Below, piece by piece: positions 35,707-47,300 of a stretch of 50,871 nucleotides of DNA. Position numbers and translations under genes: made by a program. Within the stretch, counting starts at the first letter, position 1; every line of letters starts with the position of its first letter. Source of the DNA: Phlegmacium glaucopus (Eukaryota; Basidiomycota; Agaricomycetes; Agaricales; Cortinariaceae); NCBI GenBank assembly GCA_015039465.1, contig MU130375.1, positions 1 through 50,871 of the forward strand, given 5' to 3'. Under the pieces are notes generated by a model. That model was not told the origin of the DNA. It worked only from the letters and a program-made list of their open reading frames with translations, and ran no database searches.

Positions 35707-37420
35707 TTATGTATGCATGTAAAATGCAGCAGATGCTGCACCACCCCTGCAAACTGTGAGTTGTGGACAACTCAGAAGTGAGCCAGAGTAGATCAACTGA
35801 AAACCGGTATTCAAGCCATCGTAAAACCAAAGTTGCTTGTCCGCAGTAATAATATTTGAGATAAAATGCTCATCCGTGTCTCTGTAGTTTATAACACCTG
35901 CTAGGTTATATTTATGTGTTTCATTGAATTGCTTTATTTCGAGGCAGCGATCAATTTTGATGTTTGAATTTGAGAACTCTAATATCACAAGAGGTGGTGC
36001 AGTCACAAAAGTCATTTCAATATTCATGGCTTGCCCACATGTACAACAGGAATTCATTGCTTCATGGGAGTTTTCTCTCATCCACTCTGACGTCAATGTA
36101 AAATGCACACAGGCTTTGCTCATGTACAATTTATATCCCTCAGAATAAAGATCCCTATGATTGTCAGGGCATTGATGATGTGTCTTATAAATTATCTCCC
36201 TGGTTGTGAACATAGCTTCAAAAATGTAGTCGATGGACATGTAGGAACCGAACTTAAGATGTGGAGAAATTTTAGCTAATTCTTTGTGGACTCTATCTCA
36301 AGCCTTTTCCAATGAAATTTGTTTTCTGTCATAATTTGAAAACTGATTGGCAAAGAGGATGTTGAATTCATTGCCTATTTTGTCGAAGTTTCTATTTCAG
36401 GCATCTTTATTGTTGCACCAAATGGCAAATAAAATAGTGAAGACAGAGTCGTATGCACAGCTATTCTGACTCCATGCCATTCCAATAGGAACAGGATAGT
36501 ATGTAGCACTTGTGTGTGGAGCAACTGGCAGTGTTGCCTTCTCTTTTTTGTAGGAATAGCCCTTGTGCATAGAGCAGCGATGGACACAAGTAGTCTTCTC
36601 TTTTTCACAGGAATATCTTCATCACCACTCTGTCCATTGAGTTCAAGTTCTGATATTCTACGTTTTCTGGAGTCTTTGGTCACCAGTGGTAAAGGTTTCA
36701 TTGATGTTGTTGCATTTACAGTCATTGTTTCTCTTAGATATTTTAGATCATATATCTGAGACTTGAGTAAAGGATCTCACTTGGACCACTGAATTGCAGG
36801 GCGCACAAACCTTGGTACATACTGCAATCCTTTCCACTTACAGAATGCTTGTATGAGATTATTTCTAGTGTCACTGCATATCATGGCCAGGAGCTTACTT
36901 GTATACATTAAAGATGTTATTTCATCCAACAACTCAAGCTCTTGGAACTCCTGGCTCAGTGCTCTGGAACATCCCCCAGATATTTTCCTCACATCAAAAC
37001 CTTGCAAAATCAAGTTCCACATGCCATGGCACTACGAGACAGTGCTGTGTAATATGCCTGATGATTAGACAAATTGTTGAGGTCTGTGACATTGTACAGC
37101 CTGGTCTTTCCTTGAGAAGCAAAATCAGTCATAGTGAAATTCACCAGCACTTCAACCTGTGCTCTTGAAATATGATACCAGTCATTGTTGGGCAAATATA
37201 CTTGTATGCTGTTTGTTGTTGGATACACAGGAACTACATTTTCTGGTAGGCCTTCTATATGGACTTTAGTGGGAGGATTCTATAGCTCAACAAATAAAGT
37301 GTCAAGAATCTGTTGACCTTTAGAGCCGGTCTTTGATTGCCACCCCACTACATGTCCTTCCTGACCCCTTGTCATGCATATCTTGGTTGCATAGTTAGGA
37401 TGTATCATCAAGCACTACTT
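35707..37420 (-). pseudogene. Decayed PIF1-type helicase fused to a ubiquitin-protease-like domain
   Basis: Reading leftward from about 37400, a PIF1/Helitron-like helicase tail shows GQEGHVVGW, YTALSRSA (motif VI) and LILQGFDVRKI. It runs into AIQWSK and, in the same frame past a TGA at 36777-36779, a basic linker. Next comes a cysteine-protease-like domain: NSCAYDSVFTILF resembles the USP Cys box, and YNLAGVINYRDTDEHF with WFYDG resembles the His box. Damage: TAG 37280-37282, a one-base loss near 37013, TGA 36777-36779, TGA 36397-36399 and TGA 36298-36300, plus a frame change between linker and Cys box. The C-terminal 178 codons (35707-36240) remain open. I infer a dead transposon-encoded protein; the helicase call is firmer than the protease call. 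Confidence 0.72.
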
Positions 37421-37782
37421 CAAACATTTTACCAACCTGTGCAATTATTATAGTCTGTGGACTCCCTTGGCTCAGCCACATCTCTCAGGCCTGTGGTGTA
37501 TACAGGAAGATAACATAGGATCATAAATAATCTAAAATATTCATGTAGATAGTATTCAGACATTGATGTTGTTTCAAAACATATTTCAATTGAAGTAGAG
37601 TACAAACAAATTTATATTTTAATGATTGGACCACTTCAGCCTCTTCCTATTCTCTTTCTTATATCGATGACCTGAACATCAGCTGCCCCGCCTCACTACA
37701 CCTCCCTCGATCACAGTATGTACTTGCTAAATTTGCCATGATTATGAGGTGTCTGGATGCTCTGCTCAAAGCAGCTTTTTCC
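37421..37782 (-). pseudogene. Decayed extra TPR repeats past the NLR stop codon
   Basis: Beyond the TPR stop at 37783, the minus strand still spells most of a 13th repeat (MEVMDMRKKLL, AEHPDT, then IMANLASTY in a shifted frame) and the start of a 14th (QVIDIRKR) down to about 37640. Two or more frameshifts and stops separate the pieces. The array was therefore once longer. Sequence from 37421 to about 37640 has nothing recognisable. Confidence 0.65.
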
Positions 37783-40700
37783 TCATGTCCATGACTTCCA
37801 TAACAGCTGATTTGCCTCATTCCACCTTCCCTGTCTACTGTATGTTCTTGCTAGATTTTCCATGCTTGTAAGAGTGAATGGATGTTTTGCACCAAGCAGC
37901 TTCTTCCTCATCTCCATGACTTGAACCTCCAGCTGCTCTACCTCATTCCACCTTCCCTGATGACTATATGTACTTGCTAGATTTCCCATGCTTGTGAGAG
38001 TGTCTGGATGTTCTGCACCATGCAGCTCCTTCCTCATGTCCATGACTTGAACCTGCAGCTGCTCTGCCTCATTCCACTTTCCCTGATCACTGTATATACT
38101 TGCTAGATTTCCCATGCTTGTAAGAGTGTCTGGATGTTCTGCACCATGCAGCTTCTTCCTCATGTCCATGACTTGAACCTCCAGCTGCTCTGCCTCATTC
38201 CACCTTCTCTGATAACTGTATGTGCCTGCTAGATTTTCCATGCTTGCAAGGGTGTGTGGATGTTCTGCACCATGCAGCTTTTTGGTCATGTCCATGACTT
38301 GAACGTGCAGCTGCTCTGCTTCATTCCACCTTCTCTGATCACTGTATGTACTTGCTAGACTTCCCATGCTTGCAAGAGTGGATGAATGTTCTGCACCAAG
38401 CAGCTTCTTCCTCATGTCCATGACTTGAACCTGCAGCTGCTCTCCCTCATTCCACCTTCTCTGATAACTGTACATACTTGCTAGATTTGCCATAATTGTG
38501 AGCGTGTCTGGATGTTCTGCACCAAGCAGCTTCTTGCTCATGTCCATGACTTGAATAAACAGCTGCTCTGCCTCTTTCCACCTTCCCTGATGCCTGTATG
38601 TTCTTGCTATATTTGCCATGCTTGTGACAGTGGATGGGTGGTCTGCACCATGCAGCTTCTTCCTCATGTCCATGACTTGAACCTGCAGCTGCTCTGCCTC
38701 ATTCCACCTTCCCTGACCACTGTATGTTCTTGCTAGATTTCCCATGCTTGCAAGGGTGTGTGGATGTTCTGCACCATGCAGCTTTTTGGTCATGTCCATG
38801 ACTTGAACCTCCAGCTGCTCTGCCTCATTCCACCTTCCCTGATTACTGTATATACTTGCTAGATTTCCCATGCTTGTAAGAGTGGATGGATGTTCTGCAC
38901 CAACCAACTTCTTCCTCATGTCCACAACTTGAACCTGCAGCTGCTCTGCCTCATTCCACCTTCCCTGATCACTGTATGTACTTGCTAGATTTCCCATGTT
39001 TGTGAGGGTGGATGGATGTTCTGCACCAAGCAACTTCTTCCTCATGTCCATGACTTGAACCTGCAGCTGCTCTGCCTCATTCCACCTTCCCTGATCACTG
39101 TATGTTCTTGCTAGATTTCCCATGCTTGCAAGGGTGTGTGGATGTTCTGCACCATGCAGCTTTTTGGTCATGTCCATGACTTGAATCTGCAGCTGCTCTG
39201 CCTCATTCCACCTTCCCTGATTACTGTATGTACATGCTACATTTGCCATGCTTGTGAGGGTGTTTGGATGTTCTGCACCAAGCAGCTTCTTCCTCATGTC
39301 CATGACTTGAACTTCCAGCTGCTCTGCATTCTTCCAGTCTCCATTCTCATTCATTACAAATCCAAAATTCTCATATTTATCATCATAGTACTGCTTCACC
39401 AGTCCAATCTGACTTCCATACAACTCATTTGCCTTGATATGTGGATAAATCACCACTCGTAATGCATAATTTTCACTTGTAAATCCCTGTGGGATTGCAC
39501 AGGACAAGATTGTGCTTCCCATATGACATATTCTTTGCTGCTCAGATTTTGACATCTGCTCCCGACTCCAGCAGTGCACCAGAGGATGAATGGAGAATGT
39601 ATCTGATGATGGTCCTCTGTTTATCAAGGAGAAGGAGAGAAGTACACCAATCCCTTGTCCAAACATGAAGTCATCCCAGTGACCATCATTCTCCAAGCCA
39701 AGCAGAGTGTGATCCAGTGAAGTGATTGCCAGGGGTAGTGTTTCAGCTACCTCACTATCAACAACATATTCAGCAGACTCTTCTGCAGCAGATTGGAATA
39801 TGTCTTTAGAAATATTGCTATGATGATAGAAAGCACATATTTGAAGAATTAGAATTTGCAGCTTGGGCTGCTTGTGCATTTCCCACAGTGGACTGTCCAC
39901 CAGCTCTCCTTTCTATTTCTTTGAATGATAAATCCCAAGTCCCATACACTGTTCGATCATAATCTGATGCTCCTCTGAATGTAGCATCTGACATGAGAGC
40001 TTGGCGATGTCCAGAGAACTGTCTCAGATATCTATTGATATCACATTTCCCAGCTTCAATACATGCACCAGCCTGGTTAACAGCCAGAGGAATGCACCCA
40101 AGCTCAGTCACAATCTTTCTAGCAGCTTCTACATGCTCAGCTGGATTCAAACAGCTAGCTTTGAGAAGTAGAGATATAGCATCTGCTTCCTCCATTTCAG
40201 TGATCTCAATGCTGTTCTCAAATGATATGACCCTTCCCATAGATCTGTTTCTGCTAGTAATCAAAATGTTACCTCTGTTACCTGAGGGAAAGAACTTGGC
40301 AACATCCTCAGGAGCAGGATCATCAGCATTATCAAACACCATCAACCACTCCTCTTGAATGCAAGATATCCACTGGAGGGCAGACTCAACTGAGCCATCC
40401 ACACCAGAAGCACGTGCAGCAGGAATACTGGATACCCCCTTGAGAGACATTGTCATACTTTCATGAGAGGAGGCATCAATCCAGAATACATGTGAAAACC
40501 TAGGGCAAGAAATGAACGGATTTGTAAATGGCAATGTGAAGAAACACACCTGTCAGACATTTGTTCTGTGAACTTGAGACAGATCTGAGTCTTTCCAATC
40601 CCACCCATTCCCCAGAGGAGACAAAAGCGCCTCGACATCAGTCTACTATTAGCACGATGAAAAAAGACATTCCCAAGTTTGTCGAGTATACCTTTCCGTC

Positions 40701-41467
40701 CGGTAAAGAGTGAACTGGAGTTTGGTTTTTGACGTACAGGGATTTTCATCTGCCTTTCACTAGGGAGATTATAAATGTTCTGTAGTTGACATATTACTAA
40801 AATATTTACTAGCGTATGCGAAGGACTTGGACTTACAAAAGTACCGCCGCTGATGACCACATCCCGGGCATTTGGAAAGAAACCCGAGGCAGAACGTTGA
40901 GTCTGCCGATCATGAGCCAAAGCCGACAGGACATGGTGTAAGCAACTCACCAAGGGATTTTGTTCTCGCTCCGTGGATTCCAAGTTGGCTTGCATTGTTA
41001 CTTCAGACGAAGACGGCGATATTGGAAGATTGGTATTCGGAAACATGTGCTAAATGAACAGTAATTAGTGAAGACAATCGTGCGCGAAACGTGGTCGCTG
41101 ACTGTGCGTGGAGTTCCTGTACCAGCTTGCCTGACCACAGCAGCTGTCGACGCTTCAACAGGTGCAGATATTGGAGAAATTCCGGGTGCTTCTCTACTGG
41201 CAACCGCTACAGCAGTAGGTACGTGATCGACGCCGACCATTGAAAACGGAAAATCACTTGAAAGTATGAGGATGTTAAATCATAGTCCAACAGGGATTCA
41301 GCCGCTCACCTTGTTCCTGCATATGTCGTTGGCATACAACTATCAGAACTTGAATCCACGTCCATCGACGATGGTGTAGGCGGGTCTGACGAATGAAATA
41401 ACTTCTTTCTGAACGATGGAGCAATTTCGTCTACGCGATGTCTCTTGGATGGTCTTTGGCTCGACAT
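37783..41467 (-). CDS. NB-ARC/TPR NLR-like protein, apparently frameshifted
   Basis: Exons 41310-41467, 41091-41256, 40837-41049 and 40550-40779 join in frame to 40499. The nucleotide-binding part has a P-loop (GMGGIGKT, near residue 240), Walker B-like LMVFDNADDP, ILITSRNR, and a GLPL-like GCIPLAVNQAG. The frame reaches 39860, where one extra base shifts it; the shifted frame continues with ILQICAFYHHSNIS and stays open for about 690 codons to the stop at 37783. That part holds twelve kinesin-light-chain-like TPRs of 42 residues. Fungal proteins of this layout are STAND/NLR receptors or signal switches; the ligand is unknown. Exon 1 is Ser-rich with a basic RHR stretch. Either the one-base change is a sequencing error or the gene is dead. 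Two separate proteins are less likely because the shift falls mid-domain. Confidence 0.82.
37835..39350 (-). repeat. Tandem 126-bp TPR-coding repeats (12 units)
   Basis: Each unit encodes a 42-residue TPR beginning EQL-VQVMDM and ending GRWNEA. Units 2, 5 and 9 share a variant segment, also near-identical in DNA at about 39121, 38741 and 38241. This points to segmental duplication or gene conversion within the array. Confidence 0.93.
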
Positions 41468-41890
41468 GAAGATGATAGTCAAGAGTATGCAGTGGCTATG
41501 CGAGGCTTACAGTTTGCTCTCCCCACAAAGTCAAAGGGCTGTGCTGTGCAGCAGTGCACAGCCTGTGCACCCGGTACCCGTATACCGTCGGGGCTTACAT
41601 AAAGACCCTCTGACAGTACGGCATGTACCGTATTTGACGTATTTGACCCGTAACGATCAAAGTCAGCTTATAAGGGTTGTGCACCAACCGTATACCGCAT
41701 TTCACACCTTTTCCTTTATCTATATCCCATGTGACTCCCGAAGGTCAAGTCGACACAAATTCAATGACGACGGCAGCATGGTATGTCGCTATAAAGCTCC
41801 AACCTTCCAAACTCCATTATGACCGCCATATAATGCTGCCTTCCACCACTAGTTACAGTGTCTTTTGCCACCAGAAAGATAAACAGTAAC
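41468..41890. other. Spacer between divergent NLR and reductase pseudogene
   Basis: The NLR promoter should lie here. No specific element is supported. Near-palindromic GTGCAC words occur around 41548-41572. Confidence 0.4.
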
Positions 41891-43160
41891 GATGTCGCTG
41901 AGATTGGTTTTGGCTTGATAAGCCTCTCTGCTTCCTACTATCCCATCGAGAGTGACGAAGAAAGATTCAAGGTCAGATTGCCAGCTACTCATGTTGCACT
42001 GGAAAATCTGAATCTTTTGTATTAGGCGCTGCTGTCGAGGAAGGATGTACCTTCTGGGATACGACTGACGCGTACGGCCACAATGAGTAATTACTGGGGA
42101 AGTGGTCAGTCGTTCCTATCCTCCCAGCACCAGAATTTTCTGACAGTTGGTTATTTTTGGTAGGTTCAACCGAACAGCCAGGTGAGACAAAATTTTCCTG
42201 TCGACCAAGTATGGTTTTGTTCATGGAAACGTAGGTTGAAAAGCGCTTGCTGAGAAATTAGGAGTGGATTTTGTTGATCTACTTTATCTGCACGTATGTT
42301 CTCAGTCTTATCTACTCTATATGTCTCCATTCAACTGATATTCTGTGATGGGATTTTCAGAGAGCAGATTGACAAGTTCCTATCGATGTATGCGGTCGTT
42401 ACACCTAGTTTACAATAACTCATTCGTCAATTCGGTTTATCAGAAATCAGCAGGTGCGATGCCGGAGCTTGTTCAGTAAGTAACAAACCGATCAGGTCAA
42501 TAAAACGACTTAAATATATCTGTCTTTAAAGGGAAGGAAAAGTACGATACCTCGGACTCTCTGAGGTTTCAGCCGCCGACACTCTTCGTCGTGCATATGC
42601 TGTCCATCCTATCGCTGCTGTTCAATTGAATATTCTCTGGCTTGAAATAGGAAGCGAGAAAGTTGGGTCACTCAAAGCATGCCGAGAACTCAGTGTCGCC
42701 ATTATCCCTTACGCTCTTCTCGGTCGAGGGATGTTGACTGGCATATATGTGAGTGTTCATCGAGTCAGACACCCCAATATGTATTAATGCATTGTACGCC
42801 TACCTTAGAAATCTCATGACGATATTCCCGGATTCCGAACATGAAACTCGTTGATGACATTCAAGAGGTAGCAAAGAAACGTTATTTCTGGACAAGTTGC
42901 CAGGTTGGTATGGCTTCTTGCTCATGGAAACAATATCGGTCCTGTCACTGGAACTAGGAAAATCAAGGTTTGCATTTATAAATACCTGGTCATGTTGCCT
43001 GATTTGATTATATTATCTGAAAGAAGATCTTGGGGCGGTCAGAGTCAAATTAAGCGAAAAAGAGGTAGAAAAAATACGAGAGAAGGCAGAGAAGGGCTAG
43101 CGCAAACTTGGGAGATATCCTCCCCTTCTGCTAGAGCTTTCGTTCGCTGATACGCCATCA
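41891..43160 (+). pseudogene. Aldo/keto reductase pseudogene
   Basis: Pieces of an AKR barrel follow one another: EIGFGLISLSA with ESDEERFK, then EEGCTFWDTTDAYG (catalytic Asp and Tyr region), STKYGF, LGVDFVDLLYLH with HRAD, GKVRYLGLSE, VQLNILWLE, IIPYALLGRGMLTG, WLLAHGNNIGPVTGTRKI (cofactor loop) and a C-terminal helix. Short introns with GT..AG ends still separate several pieces, for example around 42299-42360 and 42491-42530. Disabling changes include TAA 42088-42090, TGA 42237-42239, TGA 42370-42372, and missing segments around STKYGF. Family members reduce carbonyls with NADPH. The intron borders survive, so this decayed after being an ordinary host gene and not a retrocopy. Confidence 0.8.
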
Positions 43161-43997
43161 TTGTCAGGGTATAAAATCCCCCCATACTTCTCTTTTGTTC
43201 CTTTGTCTTTTTTGGTTTCTTGGTGGAGCATTTAGGTAGCTAGATTACCTATTTGCGTACGGCATAGTTGACACTTCGAGATCGGCTGGTTGTTTCGGAG
43301 AGTCATTGATTGACCTTCCTGGTCAGTAGATAAGGCAGAAACATTATGACATGGTTAGGGCTCTAAATAGTCGAAATTTCCAGTATATACGGTAATGTAT
43401 CTGGTGGGTATTCTAGGCAGGTAGATACTCCGAACGTTTCTGCAACACTGCTCATTGATTTCGTACATCCTATCAAGCTCAACCCCTTCACAAACTTATT
43501 GACCAGGTAATCAATGCAACCATTTCTATGTAACCTGATGCTTGCGCTCCCAATGATTATTTCCGGATCCATTATAACAGATCTCAAGATGATTTGATCA
43601 AGCAACCCGAGTCAGAAAGATTCAAAACCTTATTGAACACAATACACTCGACGTCAAAAAAAGGGAGAAATGGCTTGCGCAATTGCAGATCACTGTCAAG
43701 TATTCATCTCACACCGGGGAAGGGCTGGGTAACGCCCAGCGTCAGAACCACATCCTTAGCTCCTTCGTCTGTAAATCACACATACAAATATGAATAGATT
43801 TGCTTGCGATTACGAGTACTTCTCCTCATCACATTGGACCTGGTTCTGACGCGGAAAAAAGTGTTTTTATCCATCCTCATAAAGTTTTTTCGATCCACCC
43901 TCCATCCCCTTCAGCGTCCGGTACAGCTGGTTGATTTCGGCACTTGTTTGCCAAATCGAGCTCACCTGACGCTCAACGATGGGTAGGAGGGGATGAT
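43161..43997. other. Spacer, no gene seen
   Basis: Short open frames on both strands lack motifs. Nothing else is supported. Confidence 0.4.
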
Positions 43998-45930
43998 GTT
44001 TCATCTATATGTTTCTGAAGCGGTTGATGGTGGTGAGGTTCTCGATGGAGGATTCAGGGAGGAGGATGAAGCGTCAGCGCTGATGCCAAATATTGATGTC
44101 AGAACTGGTGTTGCTCCGTGTCCATCTTGTTGCTGGCGGTGCCCACCGCCACTGCTCGTTTTCAGAAGATTGGACATCCACCTCGCTGAGAAGGTGGACG
44201 ATGTTGACCCTGACAAAATCGGAACACTTCTGGTGGATGCTTCATGATTGGACGGATTGGCCAGGATGATTGGTGGTGCTGGAGACGGCAAAGAAGGAGA
44301 TCTGGCATGAGAAGAGTCGGATTGCTGTGGTTGTAAGGGTGTTTTGTCAGTATAGGTATTGTTATTGACCAAGTGTCCTCAAGAAAAAGGAGTAACACTT
44401 TTTGAAGTTCGAACTCCTGTTACGGTGGGAATCGATGCCTCATCTTGTGAGCTTGCAGAGTAATCGAATTCTTTCCATCTCTGTTTGTCTCTTGCGTCCG
44501 CGGTTGGTTGATGCCAACAAGACGGTTCTCAAACTGTGTTGTTCTGTTAGATTTTATCCAGTGGTCCTCTGCCACTTTTCACCAGATCGCTCTAGTGTCA
44601 TGATGAACACCGATTATTATAGGCACGAGCTCTGACTTACCCACTACACCCGCTGCTGCCAGCGCCCTCTGTCCCTTGGGCGTCTCTGCGAGCACTATTT
44701 CTGGTCTAGTTGATCTCACTTGCACCCCGACCATTATCACAGGCGGAAGCAAGCTAGTAAGTTTTTTGGATTCATCCATGGAACCTGAGCGGTTTGAATT
44801 TAAACAATTTTTTTTTGCCGGCTCCGCCGTATGGCTGTATCTCCACCTGTATGGTATAATGTGACGACCATCATTTAACGCCAGGTACCTCACCCCCTCC
44901 ATTGTAGGTTCGCTAGTAAGCGTCTCTTCCGATCAAGTTCAGAGTAATCGCAGCACATCATTTCTCCTATTGTAATATTGATACCCAGCCCCAGTCATCT
45001 TGACAGTAACGCCGGCCTCCAAGCCCCTGGAAATGAAGCCCAGTGAGTATTGCGGATTGTGAAGTGGGTTGTTAATGAGAGCGACGACGCTCTGAGAACT
45101 ATCCACACTCCCTTCGACCCTCATTCCCTCCCATTTAAATAAGTACGTTCATTTGAAATTGGTTGATCTTTAACACTTGTCAGTTGCCATGGGCCTTATT
45201 TCGCATCAGCAAAACTCCATTCGTCTGGCTCATCTGGCGCCAGACGAACCAGACGTCACCAGACTGCCATATTTGGTATGGCGACATAATGACGCTCCCG
45301 ATGCCATAAAATTTTCACGCCCAGAAATGGATTCTGACGCCGGAAAGTTTTCTGACCCAGGTGCATCACAAGTTTGTCGGTTGGTCATTCCATCAGTTCA
45401 TCACCAGGAATACGGTTTTCGGGACAGTTTTCGGGTGATGTCAAATAAATGCATTATACTAGGAAGCACAGTAGATACAATTTACATAGGTAGATGTGTA
45501 CGACTGACAAGCTACACGGCTAATGACGTACTGTCATAATGTGGCATATACAACTGACAGAGAATGGTGAGCTGGCTGTTGGAATCTAAGGGGAGCCCAA
45601 TTACTTACCATCACAGCATTGGGGAATAGAACAGGAGCAGCGTCGTCATGGGTGAACCATGATCTACAAGGAGGAAAGAAATTTTGAGTTAGTAGTTGAA
45701 AAGGCATCGACTTGTGGCGCCGGATGGGAACACTTACCACATACCCGATGTGACTTATCATCCCCATGCCAGCATTGTCGTCTGCATTGTCAATGCCCCG
45801 GTTGCACTCTGTATGAACCGAAGAAATTAGTGGCAGTGAAGGTGGTACATCGCGCTCGAGGTGAGGCCATGCTGGACAGGATGCAGTGTGAGGGTGGGGT
45901 GTGAGGAAACAAAGAAGAGGCAGCAACAGC
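43998..45930 (-). pseudogene. Unidentified, probably decayed gene (possible single-pass membrane protein)
   Basis: Minus-strand pieces look like separate exons. 45600-45830 splices by GTATGT..TAG to give GMGMISHIGSWFTHDDAAP. 44939-45124 gives a segment with SLGFISRGLEAGVTVKM. 44579-44902 gives VRSTRPEIV and LAAAGVVG. 44001-44372 is a Ser/Pro-rich 123-residue tail. The order (ectodomain-like pieces, small-residue stretch, Ser/Pro-rich tail) resembles fungal single-pass surface proteins with disordered tails, but I recognise no named domain and could not join the pieces into one frame. Stops between pieces suggest decay. Confidence 0.3.
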
Positions 45931-46500
45931 TTACCTCACGAGTTGGGGACAACATTGCCGTGGTCCTGGTTGCCGCTGTTGTGGTTTGTCATGATCACAG
46001 TTGCCGTCATGGTGGTGGTCCGTGGTGGTGGTAGGGGTAGTCACCTTACCGTCACAGGCATGGTACCCTGAGTGTTCAAGTTGTGGTGATTGATGAGTTC
46101 AAATATGATGTAAGGGCTGAGAGACGTACTGAGTCCTAGATCACTCTCTAACTAGTCACCGCGTTGTCATGTATCATGGTAGTGAGATGTGGTGGGGCGG
46201 AGGTAGCCTCAGGTAGGTGATGACGGTAAGAGATAAAGAGACAAAGGCGGAGAATTCAATGTTGAACATCGATCAACAAAGTCACGTGTATCGGAGTTTG
46301 AATGAACTTGAACTGTTTTCTGGAGGGAAGCAATTTATGGCGCCTGTCTGACCAATGTCTGACAGAATGTATATTCTGAGCATTTATGATATAATTGTGG
46401 CTATGAAAAAATTCTGAGGAAAAATGAGATGATGAGGATTTCTGGCAGCAAACCTGCCAGACATGCCAGACACGCCAGACCTGCCAGGCGGGTGGACTTT
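45931..46500. other. GT-rich spacer with short GCCAGAC repeats
   Basis: A GTGGTGGT-rich tract lies near 46008-46035 and a short tandem of GCCAGAC words near 46455-46489. No gene is supported. Confidence 0.4.
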
Positions 46501-46975
46501 TGCTGATGCGGCGTCTTCATTCTTCTAGTGGTTATCATCTGGGCCTACCTACAAGAACGGATCTACAATTGGTTAATTTGTCGGCACGACATGAAATTTA
46601 CAGCATCGGCGCCACTAGTAAAATGTAGTATAAAAGCAAGCCGTTCTCTTTCTGAAAGACCTTCGTTGTTGAATTTGTGCGAGTATCATTCCGTTGATTC
46701 TTATTTATCTTATCATTTTCTTTTATCTTTTCTGCGAGTTATCTTTCTCATATTACATAATCACGTTCTTTTAGTGACGGAGTCTTTGCTTACTACAAGT
46801 CTCAACTTTTATCAAAAAGGTTGAGACATGAGTTCATTCGTTTATTCTTTTAATACTACTTCTAATAATCACCTAGTTACAATTCAACTGTTCTAGGTAT
46901 AATAATTAATGGAACTTTTATCAAAAAGGTTGAGACTTACAATTCAACTGTTCTAGCTGCGAATTATTTCTAACA
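46500..46975 (+). repeat. Ty1/copia 5' LTR (start uncertain)
   Basis: It ends AACA at 46975 directly before a primer-binding site. A TATAAAAG box lies near 46629-46636. Two words are duplicated inside it: a 24-mer starting AACTTTTATCAAAAAGG at 46804 and 46913, and TTACAATTCAACTGTTCTAG at 46877 and 46937. No second LTR is in the window, so the start is a guess. Confidence 0.6.
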
Positions 46976-46987
46976 GGTTATGGGCCC
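46976..46987 (+). other. Copia primer-binding site (half-tRNA type)
   Basis: GGTTATGGGCCC directly after the LTR end is close to the complement of the anticodon-loop region of initiator tRNA-Met, the half-tRNA priming mode known for copia elements. Confidence 0.6.
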
Positions 46988-47300
46988 CGAGGACAAAATG
47001 TCTAACCTATCTTTAAACCCTACTTCCGACTCGACAAATCTAGCCATACCAAAGCTCCGTGACGACGGAAGCAATTGGGCTGATTATGAACCGAGAATAC
47101 AGAAAGCCATGGGCTCGAAGGGACTTTGGAGACACGTGGAGGGTACCGCTATAGCGCCTAAACCGTTTGCGATAGTCGGTGGAGTTGCGGTCCTAGCGGA
47201 TCGAACGACATCTGCGACGGAAGAACAGATTGAAACAAAAGAAATCAGAATCACGGAATTCGAAAAACGCGAGTACTTAGCTCAGCATATCATTCTTTCC

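Noticed and set aside
38512..39462. Plus-strand open frames opposite the TPR gene
   Set aside because: Antisense shadows of the 126-bp coding repeats.
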